From: Brevipalpus yothersi
Taxonomy: Eukaryota; Arthropoda; Arachnida; Trombidiformes; Tenuipalpidae
Direction: 5' to 3'
DNA: 64,000 nucleotides
Assembly (NCBI GenBank): GCA_003956705.1
Contig: QZCP01000013.1
Span: forward strand, 1 to 64,000
The notes beneath the pieces are model-generated. The model searched no databases, was not told the DNA's origin, and was given only the letters and a program-made list of their open reading frames with translations. A program made the translations under genes and the position numbers. Below are positions 34,435 to 47,900 of the stretch, piece after piece; positions within the stretch are counted from its first letter, which is position 1; each line of letters opens with the position of its first letter.

Positions 34435-37400
34435 TTATGACTGTTGTGGCTTCTCCTCGGCTGCCGGACCAACTGCGTCTTCCACTAGTTCCATTATGGT
34501 TTTGAAATTTCGAGATGATCCAGCGTGATTGCCATACCATGGATAGACCTTTCAATTACAATCAAATTGGTAAATTTTGAAGGGGATACGGCTACAATTT
34601 TACTAAAGTGTAACAAATTGATTCTCACCTGGGGACATTGAGTGAAGCAAAGGGGCATGTAACGAGTATCCGAACGAACAGATTTATCCTGCTCAGCAGC
34701 TTCGTTATTCTTGTCCAGATAATGTTTCAAAACGCAAGTATGCGGTCGATTACATGCTGAATTAGCAGTTTTGTTTTCACATTTCAAATTCAATGAGTCT
34801 ACAGGCACTGGATTCTTCATGTATTGAATTAATTGCTGATAGGTGACGAAATAAACGTCTCTATACTCTTTAAGCAGCTTGTCGATGAATTTATTTAAAG
34901 CTCGAACTTTCGGCTTACTGGTGAACCATGTAACGTGGAAATTCAATTGGAATGGTGCTCTGTTTGTGGTATAATGTCGATTAAAGTTTTCAAGTAGAAA
35001 GTCGGCAATATCAGTTCCATCATCATTCTCATCAGCAGATGGAAAGACGCATTGATCCAAATGATGGCAAGTGTTGAATTCATTGAAGTAAGGATTGATA
35101 GGAACTTCCCATAATCCTGGATAAGGTTTTGTGGGACATTTGAGAGGACGTCCAAGATAGGGGGAAGATCTTTTTGAACGACTACTGGAATGCACATCAT
35201 ACTGATCCATGACTGATCGTCTTTCTCGTGGCTGCGATGGTCCCCTTCCGTTTCGGCCATCATTGTTAAGAATTTCTGAGCCTCTTGTGTCTTTTGGAGA
35301 ATTACCAGAATTTTGACTAGGATTGGATGAGCACTCGAATGGCTGCCTACATGTACACCAGAAAATTCGATTAAATGACCATTTTTTCATCACTGGTCGA
35401 ATAGACTCAATTGATTACCTGTAGTCAAATGTGAATGGCCATATTGGTGTTGGAATTCGGGGAGCAACAATACTTGAATCGTATGTCAAACCAAAATCAT
35501 GTATCATTTCGAACATGGGATCTCCACCTTAAAAAATAAGAAGAAGTTTTGTTCAGATTTTAAGTGAGCTTTCATCATTCACCTGATTTTTTTCAGGATT
35601 TCCCTTTTGTATTGTAAACAATCAGTAGTTTTTTTGCTCCTGACTGAATTCAAGTTTACTATCTGAAAGATCTCATTATCGTGGAGGAGCCAAGTTTTGG
35701 TTGAAAAGCAGCCTCTAATAATAGGATGAATGATATCATGTGACAGGAAGAGCTCAGTTGTACTTTGTTATAAGTACGGGCTTAATCAACCTTTATCGAC
35801 AGCCAATTGAGGACTATCGATGAGCCAAATTTTTTGAGCTTCATGGATGATCATTTCCATTAGATTCACTCCATTAAACTAACCTGGTTTCATGTAAGGT
35901 GCCCTTAAACCAACGATATTGTCTCGAGTGAGGACTCCATTGGAAGAGCCTCCGTTGGCAAACTTCAATATGATTTCTCTCATTCCGATCACTTCTTCAG
36001 CCCATTGACTGTAGTTGGCTTGATCTGTCCACCAAATTTCGGGAAGTCGATGCCTAGCAGATAGAGTGAAGGTTATCTCATGTTTTCAATAGAACAAACA
36101 AAAAAAACTTACGTGATTGAGTGAATGGCTATCTCATGCCCTTCTCCAGCCAGCCATTGAATTTCAGCATAATTAGCATATTCGTGATTTACGAAAAAAG
36201 TGCCTTTTATTCCACAGCCATTAGGATTATGTCTGAGAACGAAATTGGTATGAGAATGAATTTGAATGAACAAAAAATGAGTGGGCAGTGATTGAGAATC
36301 GAGAGTTTGCTGAACGATTATGTGTGAAGAATAACTCACTTCGATTGTGTTGGGTTAAATTTTGAATTGTACCCAAGAACCTTCTTGTACTGATCGTAAA
36401 CAAGCTCATTAATTGCTCCGCTGAAACCAAGAAGCACAAATTGTGGAGTTTGGGAAGGTTGAAGATTTCCTTAAGAAACAAGATGGAAAATGTTAGTTTG
36501 TTGAACTTCATTAGGGTAGCTGAATATCACATCGATTCCTAAGTACTTTCTTCCGGAAGATTTTTTCAAGAAAGCTCTCTCTTTCTCTTATCAATTCTTT
36601 TCGGAGACAAAGGAAACTCTTAGCCCAATTTCGCTGTTCAAATTTTTTTTGGAAACTAAGGTACTTGATCAATTGAATATCAACTGATGAAATATTGTGT
36701 CTGCTATACTAAGGAAATTTTAAGTGCCAAGAGAATGTATTATGCTTGAAGACCCTGGAAATGGAAAAAATTCCAAACGGATAATTGACTGACCTGGTAT
36801 TGATGTTCCCTCGTCAGAACAGAAGCAGTTGGGCAATTGGCATCGTTGCTTGTCGCAAATAGTCAATTTGTCTTGGTTCGTCGCTGCTTTCTCTTCTTCA
36901 TTCTCTTCGATCGGCCCACATGCAAGAGCTGCCGTCTTGAATGTACAAAACTTGAGTTTATCATCAAAATAGAGTGAAGGAGGACAAGATTGAGAATAGG
37001 CATGCCAAGCTCCACACAAATAGAATCGCTTGCAATTGCCAGGATCAGCGTAAAGGCCATCCGACCTGGGACAATTGAATGGAACGGTATCATCATCATC
37101 TTCCTCATCTTCTTTTCCTTCCGATTCTGAGCCTCTCGATGGCGGTGAACCGCGTCCACCTGAAGACTGGGATGGTGATGGTGGTGAAGGTGGATTGCGA
37201 CGATTGTTTCCAGAACTTTGACTGCCAGAGCCCTGGCCAACTGATTGTGGTGCTCGACGGCCTTGTTGAAGAGACTCTCCTGCTAAAATATTTGATGAGA
37301 TAATTGAAAATTCAAATGAAAATTCTTCTCTCTTCAGCAAATTTTTTCATTACTAATCGACAAAACCCATTAATATACGGTTTCAAGTGGGATGGATCGA

Positions 37401-37680
37401 TCAATAGTTTTCGATCAATACTAGATATATTGGATAGAGAATTTGGATTTCTTCACAGTTGAAAGTAGTTCCTGTTGATCCATCGTCTCAGCTTACTAGG
37501 GTGAGAGAAGCTGCAGCACAAAATGATAAATTAAGAATATGAAGTCGTGAGAAGTTAGCACTTCAAACGACTGATCTCAAAGTCAGAATCTTCCCTCGCA
37601 GCTTCTCTCATCGGTTAAAAATACTCTTACACCGGGTAATTGTTGGAGAGAATGTTTAGCTCGTCTCGCTCACACGATCT

Positions 37681-37731
<51 letters not shown>

Positions 37732-38231
37732 ACCTGGCTCAGTCTTATTTTTGAATGTGCCAATTCCAATAGGCTCAGCGATTCGTGGCCTGAATAGAAT
37801 CGACTGGGATCGACATGAATGAGCAGCAAGCTCAAATACGATGATGACACACTCGAAAACATGCAAACCATTCATCATTCAATCATTAAGATCATCCGAT
37901 GAGTCTTTAATTGAATGAATGGAGAAGGATTGAAACTATGATTTGAATGGAAAAAATTTTCAAATCACAAAAAAAAGATGGAATAAAATTTGAGATTTCC
38001 ATCACCATTGGTTCTTCGAATGGAAAAGAGAAATCGAAGAGACAGGAAAGACCAGTTTGGGGAAAATTCAACGAATACTTTCACAAAATGATGTCTTACA
38101 GCCCAATTGGAGTTAATACCAGGTAAAGTGTAATACGAAACATCACACACACACACACACACGCATATATTTAAACACATTAACTCACCAAACAACAGGA
38201 GAGATGTCAAGAATATGGCAAACAGCTTCAT
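34435..38231 (-). CDS. chitin deacetylase-like protein with CBM14 domain, altered motif 1
   Basis: Eight exons: 38231-38189, 37282-36794, 36469-36340, 36232-36113, 36053-35884, 35527-35419, 35346-34629, 34548-34435; 630 aa. Signal peptide MKLFAIFLTSLLLF, a Pro/Ser/Gly-rich linker, an acidic run, one CBM14 chitin-binding domain (CPRSDGLYADPGNCKRFYLC...), the CDKQRCQLPNCFC segment, then the NodB-type deacetylase domain. No LDL-receptor domain, as in groups III/IV of arthropod deacetylases. Motif 2 (HSITHR), motif 3 (RAPY), motif 4 (TYDSS) and motif 5 (GLWEVP) are kept, but motif 1, normally TFDD, reads GFSG, losing both the catalytic base and a metal ligand. A basic Ser/Arg-rich insert with RSKRSS precedes CPTKPYPGLWEVP. 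Likely secreted to cuticle or gut lining, as a chitin-binding pseudoenzyme. Confidence 0.9.
37685..37728. repeat. (CT)n microsatellite in intron 1 of the chitin deacetylase-like gene
   Basis: About 44 bp of CT dinucleotides inside the 906-bp first intron; on the gene's own strand it is a GA tract. Confidence 0.95.
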
Positions 38232-39654
38232 GGCAAAAACTTTTTTTGGGACCAAAAATTGAGGAATAAAAAGAAATGAATCAGAGGCTTGTCTTAAAGT
38301 TGGTTACCAAACTGAGATCGACATTCCGAAATTGATTGGATTTCGCCAACAAGAAGATGAATTAAAAACGATGTTAAGAAGAAAATGATGCTGAAAAACC
38401 GAAAGCACTCTCTTGATACTGGTTTCGCCGATCTGATCGATAATTTTGATTCCGATCTGGCAAGCGAGTTGGGCTGAACTCAGATAGTGAAGCGATACTT
38501 CGGACGTTCCAACGTTTTTCGGCAACGTTTGAACACTCTTCCACTTGCTCGCACAGCCATCTATCCAGCCCACCAGCTCCACCAGCTAAACAAGTTCTAA
38601 CGTTTTTGTCAGCCTTTCGATTCCAATTCCAACGGGTTATCATGTGTGAAAGAGACTCAAAATTGTTCTCACGTTTGCTCATCATGGAGAGTTGAAGAGT
38701 TAATAAGCGAACACATCAGTTTTTGTCAATCAATCGATCGATGAAGCATAAGAGAACCTCGTGAAAAACCGAATTCGATAATCGATGAACATATTCAAAA
38801 TTGTTGATTTGATGAACCAAAATGAACGGAAAGAAGAGTAAGCAGCAAGAATGTACTTACTTGCCACTTACTTACTTGAATTGCTTGGAGGAGTTGCCTG
38901 AAAATTCCTTTTTTTGAAAGATTCAATGTGCTGATGATTAGATATCTATCAACCCATCAAAAGTGGTGCTACTTGCATAACGATGAAAATTTATCTTGCC
39001 CGAACATATCTATCCATTTATATCTCCACTATTGAAGTTTCCACATATATTCGATGACCTCTTTGTGGCGTGGAAATAAAATTTTTCACATAACACCCGA
39101 GATCTTGATGATTTCGAGGTCCCCAATTCTTTCAACAATTAGATCCTTTTGGGAACTTGAATCATCAGTGATTCAAGTGAGAAAATTGATAGATTTACAG
39201 CATGAATCGAGATCAGGCCCTGTTTTCATGATTTCCTCGATTCTGAAGGACAAATTTTCCAGAGGAACTTGAAAAAGTTTGTTGGCAACTCGGAACTTAT
39301 TATCAGGGGAAAAGAATATGGGAACTCGGAGGTAAAGTTTCCCATACTCATTAGGTAGTTGAAAACCAAGTTAAAGAAACAGTTCTAACATTGGCTTTGA
39401 GTTCATAGCAAGCTCTTGTTTCTCTGTAAACGGTACCAAAGGGCAGAATGACCAAAAACTATGTAAAATTTGAAAGAAGCATGATTATCACTCATTCAAC
39501 TTCCAATCGAGATGTGTTCAAGATGGAATGAAAATATGAGCTTACTTTCACTAAAGTATGCAAGAGGCTGTAAATTCTTGAAGATGCTTGTTTAATGTGA
39601 TGCATCTGTGATTAATTTGAAACTAATTTGTATTAAATCTGTGAAATTATCAAT
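38232..39654. other. upstream region of the chitin deacetylase-like gene
   Basis: About 1.4 kb. Overlapping minus-strand frames at 38304-38685 are probably 5' leader, because they are in two frames, lack a signal peptide and have no splice link. The remainder is AT-rich with nothing identifiable. Confidence 0.5.
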
Positions 39655-39788
39655 TGGCCAGAGAGTGGTGAGAAGGTGGGGATGCTGTTCGAACGATACT
39701 TGAACACGGTGATCAGCAAAACTGTCAAGGTAATCAATAGATTAAGAAAGTTTGAACAACGAGAAAAATTAAAAGTAATTTAGTTTGA

Positions 39789-39836
<48 letters not shown>
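39655..39836 (+). repeat. 137-bp direct repeat copy B followed by (GA)n tract
   Basis: 39655-39791 repeats 916-1053. It runs directly into a GA tract (39793-39836). Copy B has a stop (TAG) in the frame that is open in copy A, so neither copy is likely to encode anything now. Confidence 0.85.
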
Positions 39837-39842
<6 letters not shown>

Positions 39843-40528
39843 TTTTTTTGAGAGAAAGGGAGAGAGCAAGAAGAGAAAATGCTCTCAGGAGAAACTTCAT
39901 CGATAATCCTGTTAGAATAATTTTCTTGCTTCGAAAATTTAGCAATTCTTTCTTTTGGCTAGTAACTTGCCTCGAGCTGATGATTCAGAAAATTCAATTT
40001 TTTTCCTTTTTTTATTCTTTTTGGCAATCAAAAGATGCTCCGAAAGAGCAGGACATGTAGATCGATTCTTGAAGTTTTGTAGATTTTGGGCCAATCTAAC
40101 CTCATAGATAAAAATTTCGTGTTCTGAATACTGAAAACGTCTGAGAAAATACCACAAAATCCAACAATTGGACAACTCAACTCATAGCTCTACCTCACTT
40201 CATTTCGCTTATCGATCGAAAAATTGGGTCTTATAATTTGTAATTTATTTGTAATTTATTTGTGATTTTTTTTTCATTTTTTTGAGAAAAATAGAAAATC
40301 TACTCATCTCAGAGGAGCTGATGCTATCCTTTTAGCCAGAGAAAGTAGCCTCACGACTTCTCCCCCCTCCAATGAAGAGATATAGTGATTGACGTCTAAT
40401 TATAATCATCACCTTTCGTGCCACGAGTCAGATCATTGGTTCAAAATTTCACTTTCAGATTGGATATTTTTTAATTGCAATCAGCCTTCTTAAGACTTGC
40501 AATCTCGATTCTCAAAAATTTGTTCAAG
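39837..40528. other. region upstream of the secreted-protein gene
   Basis: About 690 bp of AT-rich sequence with T-runs near 40270. It should contain the promoter of the plus-strand gene starting at 40529. No other feature is clear. Confidence 0.5.
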
Positions 40529-41497
40529 ATGCGTTTGATACTGATTGCAGTGATTTTCTCTTTGTGTGCTATCCAATGCTATTCACAGTCCACAAATCTA
40601 AAAGGTAAAAGGCTATAATTCCCATGAATTTGTAGATACATGATGATAATTTTCTGCGTTTCAAGATAAATGTATTTTCGTTCACTCTTTAACCTGTGAA
40701 ATACTCTCTTTTCAGGAGACTTGAGTGACTTGTTTCCCTTCCTCTCCTGGGCTATTCAAGATGCAGCTAATCGAGGTATTCAATTACCATTTGCATAATT
40801 TTATTGAATAAGACAATTCCGTTATTACCACATTTCAGATGTCAATGCTCCTATTGAGGGCCAAAAACACATCGATGGTAACAAATTCATTGCCCACATT
40901 ATGAAGAATCGTGAAAGCTGGATTAATTGTGTGAAAAATGGGAACTGTGAATCTTTGGTAAATGATATGGATGACAATTCACTTAACAGTGGAACCCAGA
41001 ATGTCAATATTCGTGGAGCTTGGCTTACATCAATGGTCAAAGAGTATGTGCCTTTCGCAAATGCAAAAGATCGTCTTTTTGGAATCAAGTCGATGCTTTA
41101 TGTGGCTCTCCAAATGTATCAAGAAAAGGAAGATCCAAACATGCCATGGATTGGAATCGAGCCCGATCAGTTCATTCCATTTTTATTTCAGTATGCAGTT
41201 TATATACAAAATTATATTATGGAGGGCAAAGTTTCTTCTCTGATTTCATTCTTACGAAAGAAGCAAAAATCTTTTGTTGTGAAAGAAATTTTGAAAAATT
41301 TCACACCCGATTTCTGGCAGAGCCAAATTGATTCCTGGGACGAAGAGTACCACATGATGCATGGGCCATGTGACCTACTGGAGGACCTCAAGACACAGGT
41401 GAAAGAGAAAGCCCAATGGATGCCCAAAAAAATCATCGAGTTCATGGAAAAGGTCAAAGTTAATACTAAACTCTGTCCAATACCAAGAGCTGAGTAG
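40529..41497 (+). CDS. secreted protein of unknown family
   Basis: Three exons, 40529-40604, 40716-40775 and 40839-41497, all with standard splice sites and matching phases; 264 aa. A clear signal peptide (MRLILIAVIFSLCAIQCYS) is followed by SQSTNLKGDLSDLFPFLSWA. The mature part looks mostly helical, with four cysteines (INCVKNGNC, GPCDLL and KLCPIP) that could form two disulfides, and charged helices (VSSLISFLRKKQKSFVVKEI). I recognise no domain. A salivary, gut or cuticular product is possible but only inferred from secretion. The gene stands alone between long gene-free stretches. Confidence 0.75.
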
Positions 41498-41988
41498 TCT
41501 TGAGACCAATGTATTATCGAAATGCTGAAGTAAATGAGCTCTCATTTTCTCGAATAGATGAATTTCTATTCAAAGAAGAACGGAGCATTCTGTTATAAAA
41601 ATATCAATCGGATCCATGACATGGCAAACCATTTACTAGCACAAGTTTTCTTGATCGATCGAGGCGATTTGCCTTGAGAAGATCATTCATAGATATTATC
41701 GTACCAAGATTTCATAATTTAATTCTAGACACAAAGCTTGTCAGAAAATATTTGTATTGATTTCTGGAGTGTTGGATATTCTTCAACAAGAGCCTAGCGA
41801 GTCGAGATTTTTCTATTCCAAATGGTAGAACTATGAACCTGATTCACTTGTTCATCTCATAATATGTGACTTCACTTTCAATTCGTCATTTCATTCACTT
41901 TTCTATTTGGATAGACCAATGTTTTTAGGAGGCTCTATATTGAATCTTACTTCTCTGAGACAGTCGATGGATGAAGTTCTCCCCAGCT
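41498..41988. other. convergent intergenic region
   Basis: About 490 bp between two converging genes; presumably holds both 3' untranslated regions. No repeat or frame stands out. Confidence 0.55.
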
Positions 41989-44900
41989 TCATGTCTCGAC
42001 GACACTTTCTGAGCGCAACAGGAAACGGAACAAACCCTCTTTTTTAGCCACTAAATCTTGAGGTCGACCATCCTCCACAATCAAACCTTTTTCTAAAACA
42101 ATAACACGATCAAAATCGAGTAATGTTGCAGTTCGATGGGCTATCGATATCACAGTTTTGTTCATTCGTTTCACCAAATCCATGACCAAGCCCTCTTTTT
42201 CAGCATCCAGAGAGGAAGTTGCCTCATCCAGAATCAGGATAGGACTATCCTTGAGTAGAGCTCGTGAAAAACAAATCAGCTGTTGCTGACCCAAACTCAA
42301 GCCAATCGCTTCGGTGTTAATGCTCTCATACAAATTATTGGTCAATCCTCTCAAGTCCAGCTCCTCTAAGACTTTCCATATTTTTTCATCGGAATACTCA
42401 TCAAATGGATCAAGATTTTCTCTGCGCAAAGAATAGAATAGAATCGAGAAATGAACGTTTCGTTTGTGGGAAAATATTTAAAAATTTACCTCCAAGTTCC
42501 TGAAAAGACTGCTGGCTCTTGAGGAACAAGAGCAATTTTTTTGCGAACAAAACCAGCCGAAACTTGAGAAATATCCATTCCATCGATTGAGATAGAACCT
42601 TTCCGAACGGGGGCCATTTTCATGATGGCCATTATAACGGACGACTTTCCCGATCCACTTCTTCCACATATTCCAACCTTTAAGAGATAGATAATTGATT
42701 TAAGCCTCTCTTTGCAGTAAATAATTCAGATACTTTTGGGTACAAAATTGATCGAAATAATGGATATCTCTACATCTTCCAATCTCCCTATAGTTATAAA
42801 AATTCTGATAGACTATCCAACCAAAACTTTGCAATATGTAACTACTTACCTTTTCACCATGTCTGATTCGCAAATTCATATTATGTAAAATGGGGTCAAT
42901 TGTACAATCATAGCTGATTAGGACTTCTCTTAGCCAAATTTTGCCACTTGATGGCCATCCTTCAGGTGTATCTGTGGTAAGATGGAGAGACATTATCATC
43001 TATTCTAAACTAGTGATACCAGGTCATTTCACAATTAGTCACCCTGTACTGTGTCTTTATCTTCAGGCTCAAGTGTACTGTACTGATGAACTCTTTCAAC
43101 CGAGCTCATGTACATCTCGAGGCTGGCCAAGTTTCTGACCACCCAATTGAGATAGATTGGAACGAGTAGTGTGTAGCTGATACAAAGGCCAACAAATGAA
43201 GTGCTAACTTTACCATGAATTGCAGCAACTATGGCGGTAATGGTAGCACAAGATAGAATCACTCCTCCAAGATAATCCTAGAAAAGAGTCCAAGAATCAT
43301 GAGAATCACCAATTTCTAGCATTTGTAGAGTGAATCTTGATCAGTGTCAGTAAATTCTTACCAAAGAAATTCCAAGCCAACAGTTGGCTGAGTTGACCAT
43401 CAAAAAAGCTAGATTATTGGAATCTATTCGAGATTCTAACTGTTTTGTGAAAAAGTCACTTCTTTTGAATGAGCGTATAGTTGATAGTCCTGTCAAGGTT
43501 TGATTGAAATGGGAAAAAATTGGTGAATTTGTAGCATTTTGAATTCTTTGCAATTCAATGGAAGTCGTTCGGAAGAATGCCTGTAGCACGTAATAAATAG
43601 CTGCAATAGCGAGGGCGGCAAATAGGAACCATGGAGTAACGATAATATCCACCAAAATTGCTGAGAGGCACAGTAAGGTGAAGCGTAATAGTCGTGGAAG
43701 AGTGGCTGTAACTTCCTAAAAGCAGAGAGGATAATTAGAATTCTTCATTATTATTAATTGGTTTATATGCCATGAGTCAATCTTTCGTAAAATCTGTTCA
43801 CCTTATCAATGGTAGATATATCAGAGGAGAAACGACTTAAAATTCTTCCAATAGGATTGACGTCAAAGAAGTGGACCGAACACTTCACAACACTATTAAT
43901 CATTTGATTGTGCAAAATTCTGACTGCTTTCAAAGAGGTAAGTTGACATAAAATATTAGTTATAAGAGAGATCAAGATGGTAGTCAAAGAGAGTGCAAAG
44001 TAGCCAGTGATATAGTATTCTAAATTATGTGAGGATGTCAATGACGATGGTGACTCTGGATTCAAACGAGATACATTAATTGTGAGCTCAAAAGTGGTAG
44101 TATTGTTGTAAGATATTCCATTAGATGAGTTGGCCACAGATTGACTCAAAGCACGACGTTCAGTCCAGTTTGCAAGCCAAAAATCGGTTAAAATTTTCGA
44201 AACTTGAGAAGCAATTAGAAAAAACAAGGTGAGAACAGAAAGAGATATGGAACAAGAACGAATGTAGAGCCAATAGACTTTCAAAGCAATTGAGCCAGTC
44301 TCTGGAATCTCTTCTTGACTATTGAGCCCACATCTCTCAGAGGGCTGATTCTCCATGGAATTGGGAAGAAAGGGCATCGCAGCGGAACTTTCCAATTGCT
44401 GCTGGCCTGAAACTGTGTGCAATGTTTGCTTGACCTCAGAATCGGCTAGAATTAATGATACTAATTTTTTGAGAGTAGGCTTCTTCGAACTAGTGAAAGA
44501 ACGAACACGCTCACGTGGCTGTCGTTCGAATGATGTCCAGCTAATATCAGAACTTAATCGTGAATGGCCTGAATCGTCAGAAATCAAGCGAAGGGCTCCT
44601 GTTCGAGCTAAAATTCGAGAACTATTTTCCACAGGAGACAGTTCATGCTTTCCACAAGCTTGGCTGTTTGTATAGCCCATGTACATATAGTCATCACAAG
44701 GAAGTGGACATGATGGATCATTGCTGACTTGACGCATCAAACCATGTGGTCGATGCTTGTATGAGGCTTCAACAGTGGAAACAGTTCGAACCAAGCACCG
44801 TCGACTGACCAAGCGCCATAGCATGCGACGTTCTTGGGTGGTGATCTGATCAGTCTGGAATCTACGAGTTTTTTCAGCCTCCTGATTGATCACACGCTGG

Positions 44901-47900
44901 AAGAAGGATACATTGGAAGATTTGAGTTGAGAAAAGCCACCAAAAAATTCGATTTCCCCAGAATTCATGATAACAACTTGTTCAGCTTGTCGAATCACAT
45001 CATAGTCATGAGTGACAATTATAACTGTTTTCTTTTTTGCCAAAAGATAGTCAACAATAGCATTCTTGAATATTTGTCCAGCAACTTTTGGATCGAGAGC
45101 CGAGAAAGGGTCATCCAAAATAACAGTTGATGTATCTGAATAGATTGCTCTGGCCAATGCTATTCTTTGTCGCTGGCCACCGCTTAGATTGATGCCTCGA
45201 TCACCAATCTCAGTATCATCCTTATTCGGAAGCAGATCAATATCGGCTTGAAGAGAGCAAACTTCCTTGATCTTTGAATACAATTCAGGCTCATATTGTG
45301 CACCGAAAACAACATTATCTCGAAGGCTCACATTGTATAACCATGGTGTTTGGGGTAGGTAACCGATACGACAGTTACCCTCTGACCATTGCACATCACC
45401 ATGAACTCTTATCATCTCGTTGACCATCGCTGAAACTAAAGAACTCTTGCCACTTCCAACAGATCCTGTGATCACTGTCAAGCTACCAGAAGGAATGGCT
45501 ATGTTGATATTCTTCAGGGTAGCATTCGCATGGTGAGCATCCCAGGTGAAACTACCATTCGTAATGGTGACAGCAAATATTTTGTTGACATTGTTTCCGT
45601 GATTGTTATTAGAAGTCTCCAAGATTAATTGTTCAATCTGTGATATCTCTGATGTCTCTGATGTCTCGGATGTTTCTGGTAATGAGGGAACAAGTCTATG
45701 GAGGCTTATGCTTTCTCTCTTAGCAGAATTATCAGATTCCGTGATGATTTCAGATTGAAGGGATGTAACCATCTCTGATCTTTCCATCTCGTAGTCATTA
45801 TCTTGATTGAGCGATTGACATGCTGAGCTCACTTCTATTTCCGGTTGCGATAAATACTTTGACAGTCTGCCCAAACTATTCGTTGCACTGATAAACATAG
45901 GCACCACAACGGGAATAATGTTCAGAGGCACTGTGAGTTGATTGAATAGAGCAAGGCCTGTGAAAACTTTAGATGGTTGAAGAGCTTGGCCTTCGATGTA
46001 AGGATAAAGGGAAAGAGTGACCAACGAGAGCATTATCGATGTAGCTTGTGTCATAATTGCTGTAGAGAAGCGAAATAATTTCAAGATAAAGTTTTTTGAT
46101 GAAAAAAATAGCTTGAACGTTCTGCTTACTGATCAATGCCACATAGAGAGCATCTTTGCGATGATATTGAAGTTCCTCATTTCGAACTTCCTCCACTTTT
46201 CTACAGAAATACAGTTCCCAGTTCAAGAGTTTGAGAAGTTTGATACCTGTGATCAGCTCATTTGTTTTGCGAAGTCGCTCATCTGAAACGGACTAGATAA
46301 AATGATAGCCTGAGAAGATGGAATAGCCAATCATATCATAGTACTCACCATTGAATGACTTCGAACATCACTAAGTTTCTTTCCCAATGCATACTGTAAG
46401 GGCATTAATATTAGAACCACACTCGAACCAATCAATGCACTCACTCCCAATTGTAAATAGAGAAGAAACAAGAGAACCATTATCTGGTGGTTCAAGGAAA
46501 TTGTGATTAAAACAAGAACAAAACTCTTCCATTGCAAACAATTACCTTCAATGGAACTGCCCACACATAATGTCCCATTCCACAGAGCATAATAATGTCT
46601 AAAGTATCGGAACTCATATGATTTGAGATACTTCCAATGTCCAGAGCTCTTGATGGTGCCATTTTCAGTGCTTTTTTGTAGATTAAACACTGAAAAATTG
46701 CATTTTAATTTAAGTTCAGGTCAAAGGCAGAAAATTCAATTCGATACGTACCTGGAGAGCACTTTTTAATTGTATGCTTTGAAGAACTGCAAAGTGATTG
46801 AAGGAATTTGAGAAAGTACTCTGAGCAAAAGTTGAGCAAAGAACTAGGAATGTGATCAGAAATCCGTTGGAAAAAAATTCTGAAGATGTTGGTATCTGAT
46901 GAAAAAAACGAAACTAATAAATGACAAGCTGAAATATTTTCCACTTCTTTAACTCAACTTTTTTCCTTTCCATAGGATTTATACTGGTCATCGTGGTATT
47001 TTTCACACTATCAACATACTCCAAAATATACTGAATCGATATGGGACCAAAAAGCCCGAAAATATCGGCCAGAATACGATATAGTGCACCAATTAGGAGT
47101 CCTCTACCGAACACAGGCCACAAACATTTCCACAAGCAAATTTTTTTGCCTTCTGCAGTCCTTTTGTGTGAGTGTTTTTCGAAATATTTATTGAAATTTC
47201 TGAACTGAGCTTCAGGTGAAAATTCTTTAGGCATTGTACCAAGATCTTCCAGAGTGATGGGTCTTCTGTAGCCAAGTTTCAAAATAGCAAAAAACCAAGA
47301 GAAAGTTGTTCGAGATATGACCGAGGAATATGGATGCAAGTACTTCACGGTGAACTCTTCTCCATCCTCATTGTTTCCCTGAAAAAAATTAACAACTTTG
47401 AGGTAAAAAATCGACTCATTTAAATTTATTGGAACACAGTTTTTCCCAAATTTTGATCATCTGTACATCGGTCAAAATTCAAAAGATGCCAAAAAAATTC
47501 AAAAAATCAAGCCTCAGATTAAAAAGTAAGGTTTGACATGTGATGATTATTTATCATGATCTGACCAGATAATCAGCAAGGCTAAAACTCTCAGAATTTC
47601 AAATGAACACTCGGATAAAAATAGAGTTAGATTGCTTTTTTACTACAATTTTTGACTTTTTTGGGGAATTGTTTCCCATCATTTCTGGAATTCAATGAAT
47701 TCTACTACCAGACAAAATTTCAATTCCAATCATTATGAAACAGAATGAGTCAGTTCTTGAGATTCTGACAAAGTTGCTGAAAATTTTCTATCAAGAGATA
47801 GCTTATCCGTTTCTAATTAAGGAATCATTTCGCTCTAAGAAATGGTGCAAGGCAAAAAGACTGGAAAGAAATTATTCTTTTCACTCCCCATCATCTTTTT

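Noticed and set aside
38304..38685. Two overlapping minus-strand frames just upstream of the chitin deacetylase-like gene
   Set aside because: Two frames compete, neither joins to the signal-peptide exon, and the position fits a 5' leader.
44355..45130. Plus-strand frames of about 100 codons
   Set aside because: They are antisense shadows of the large SUR-like coding exon.
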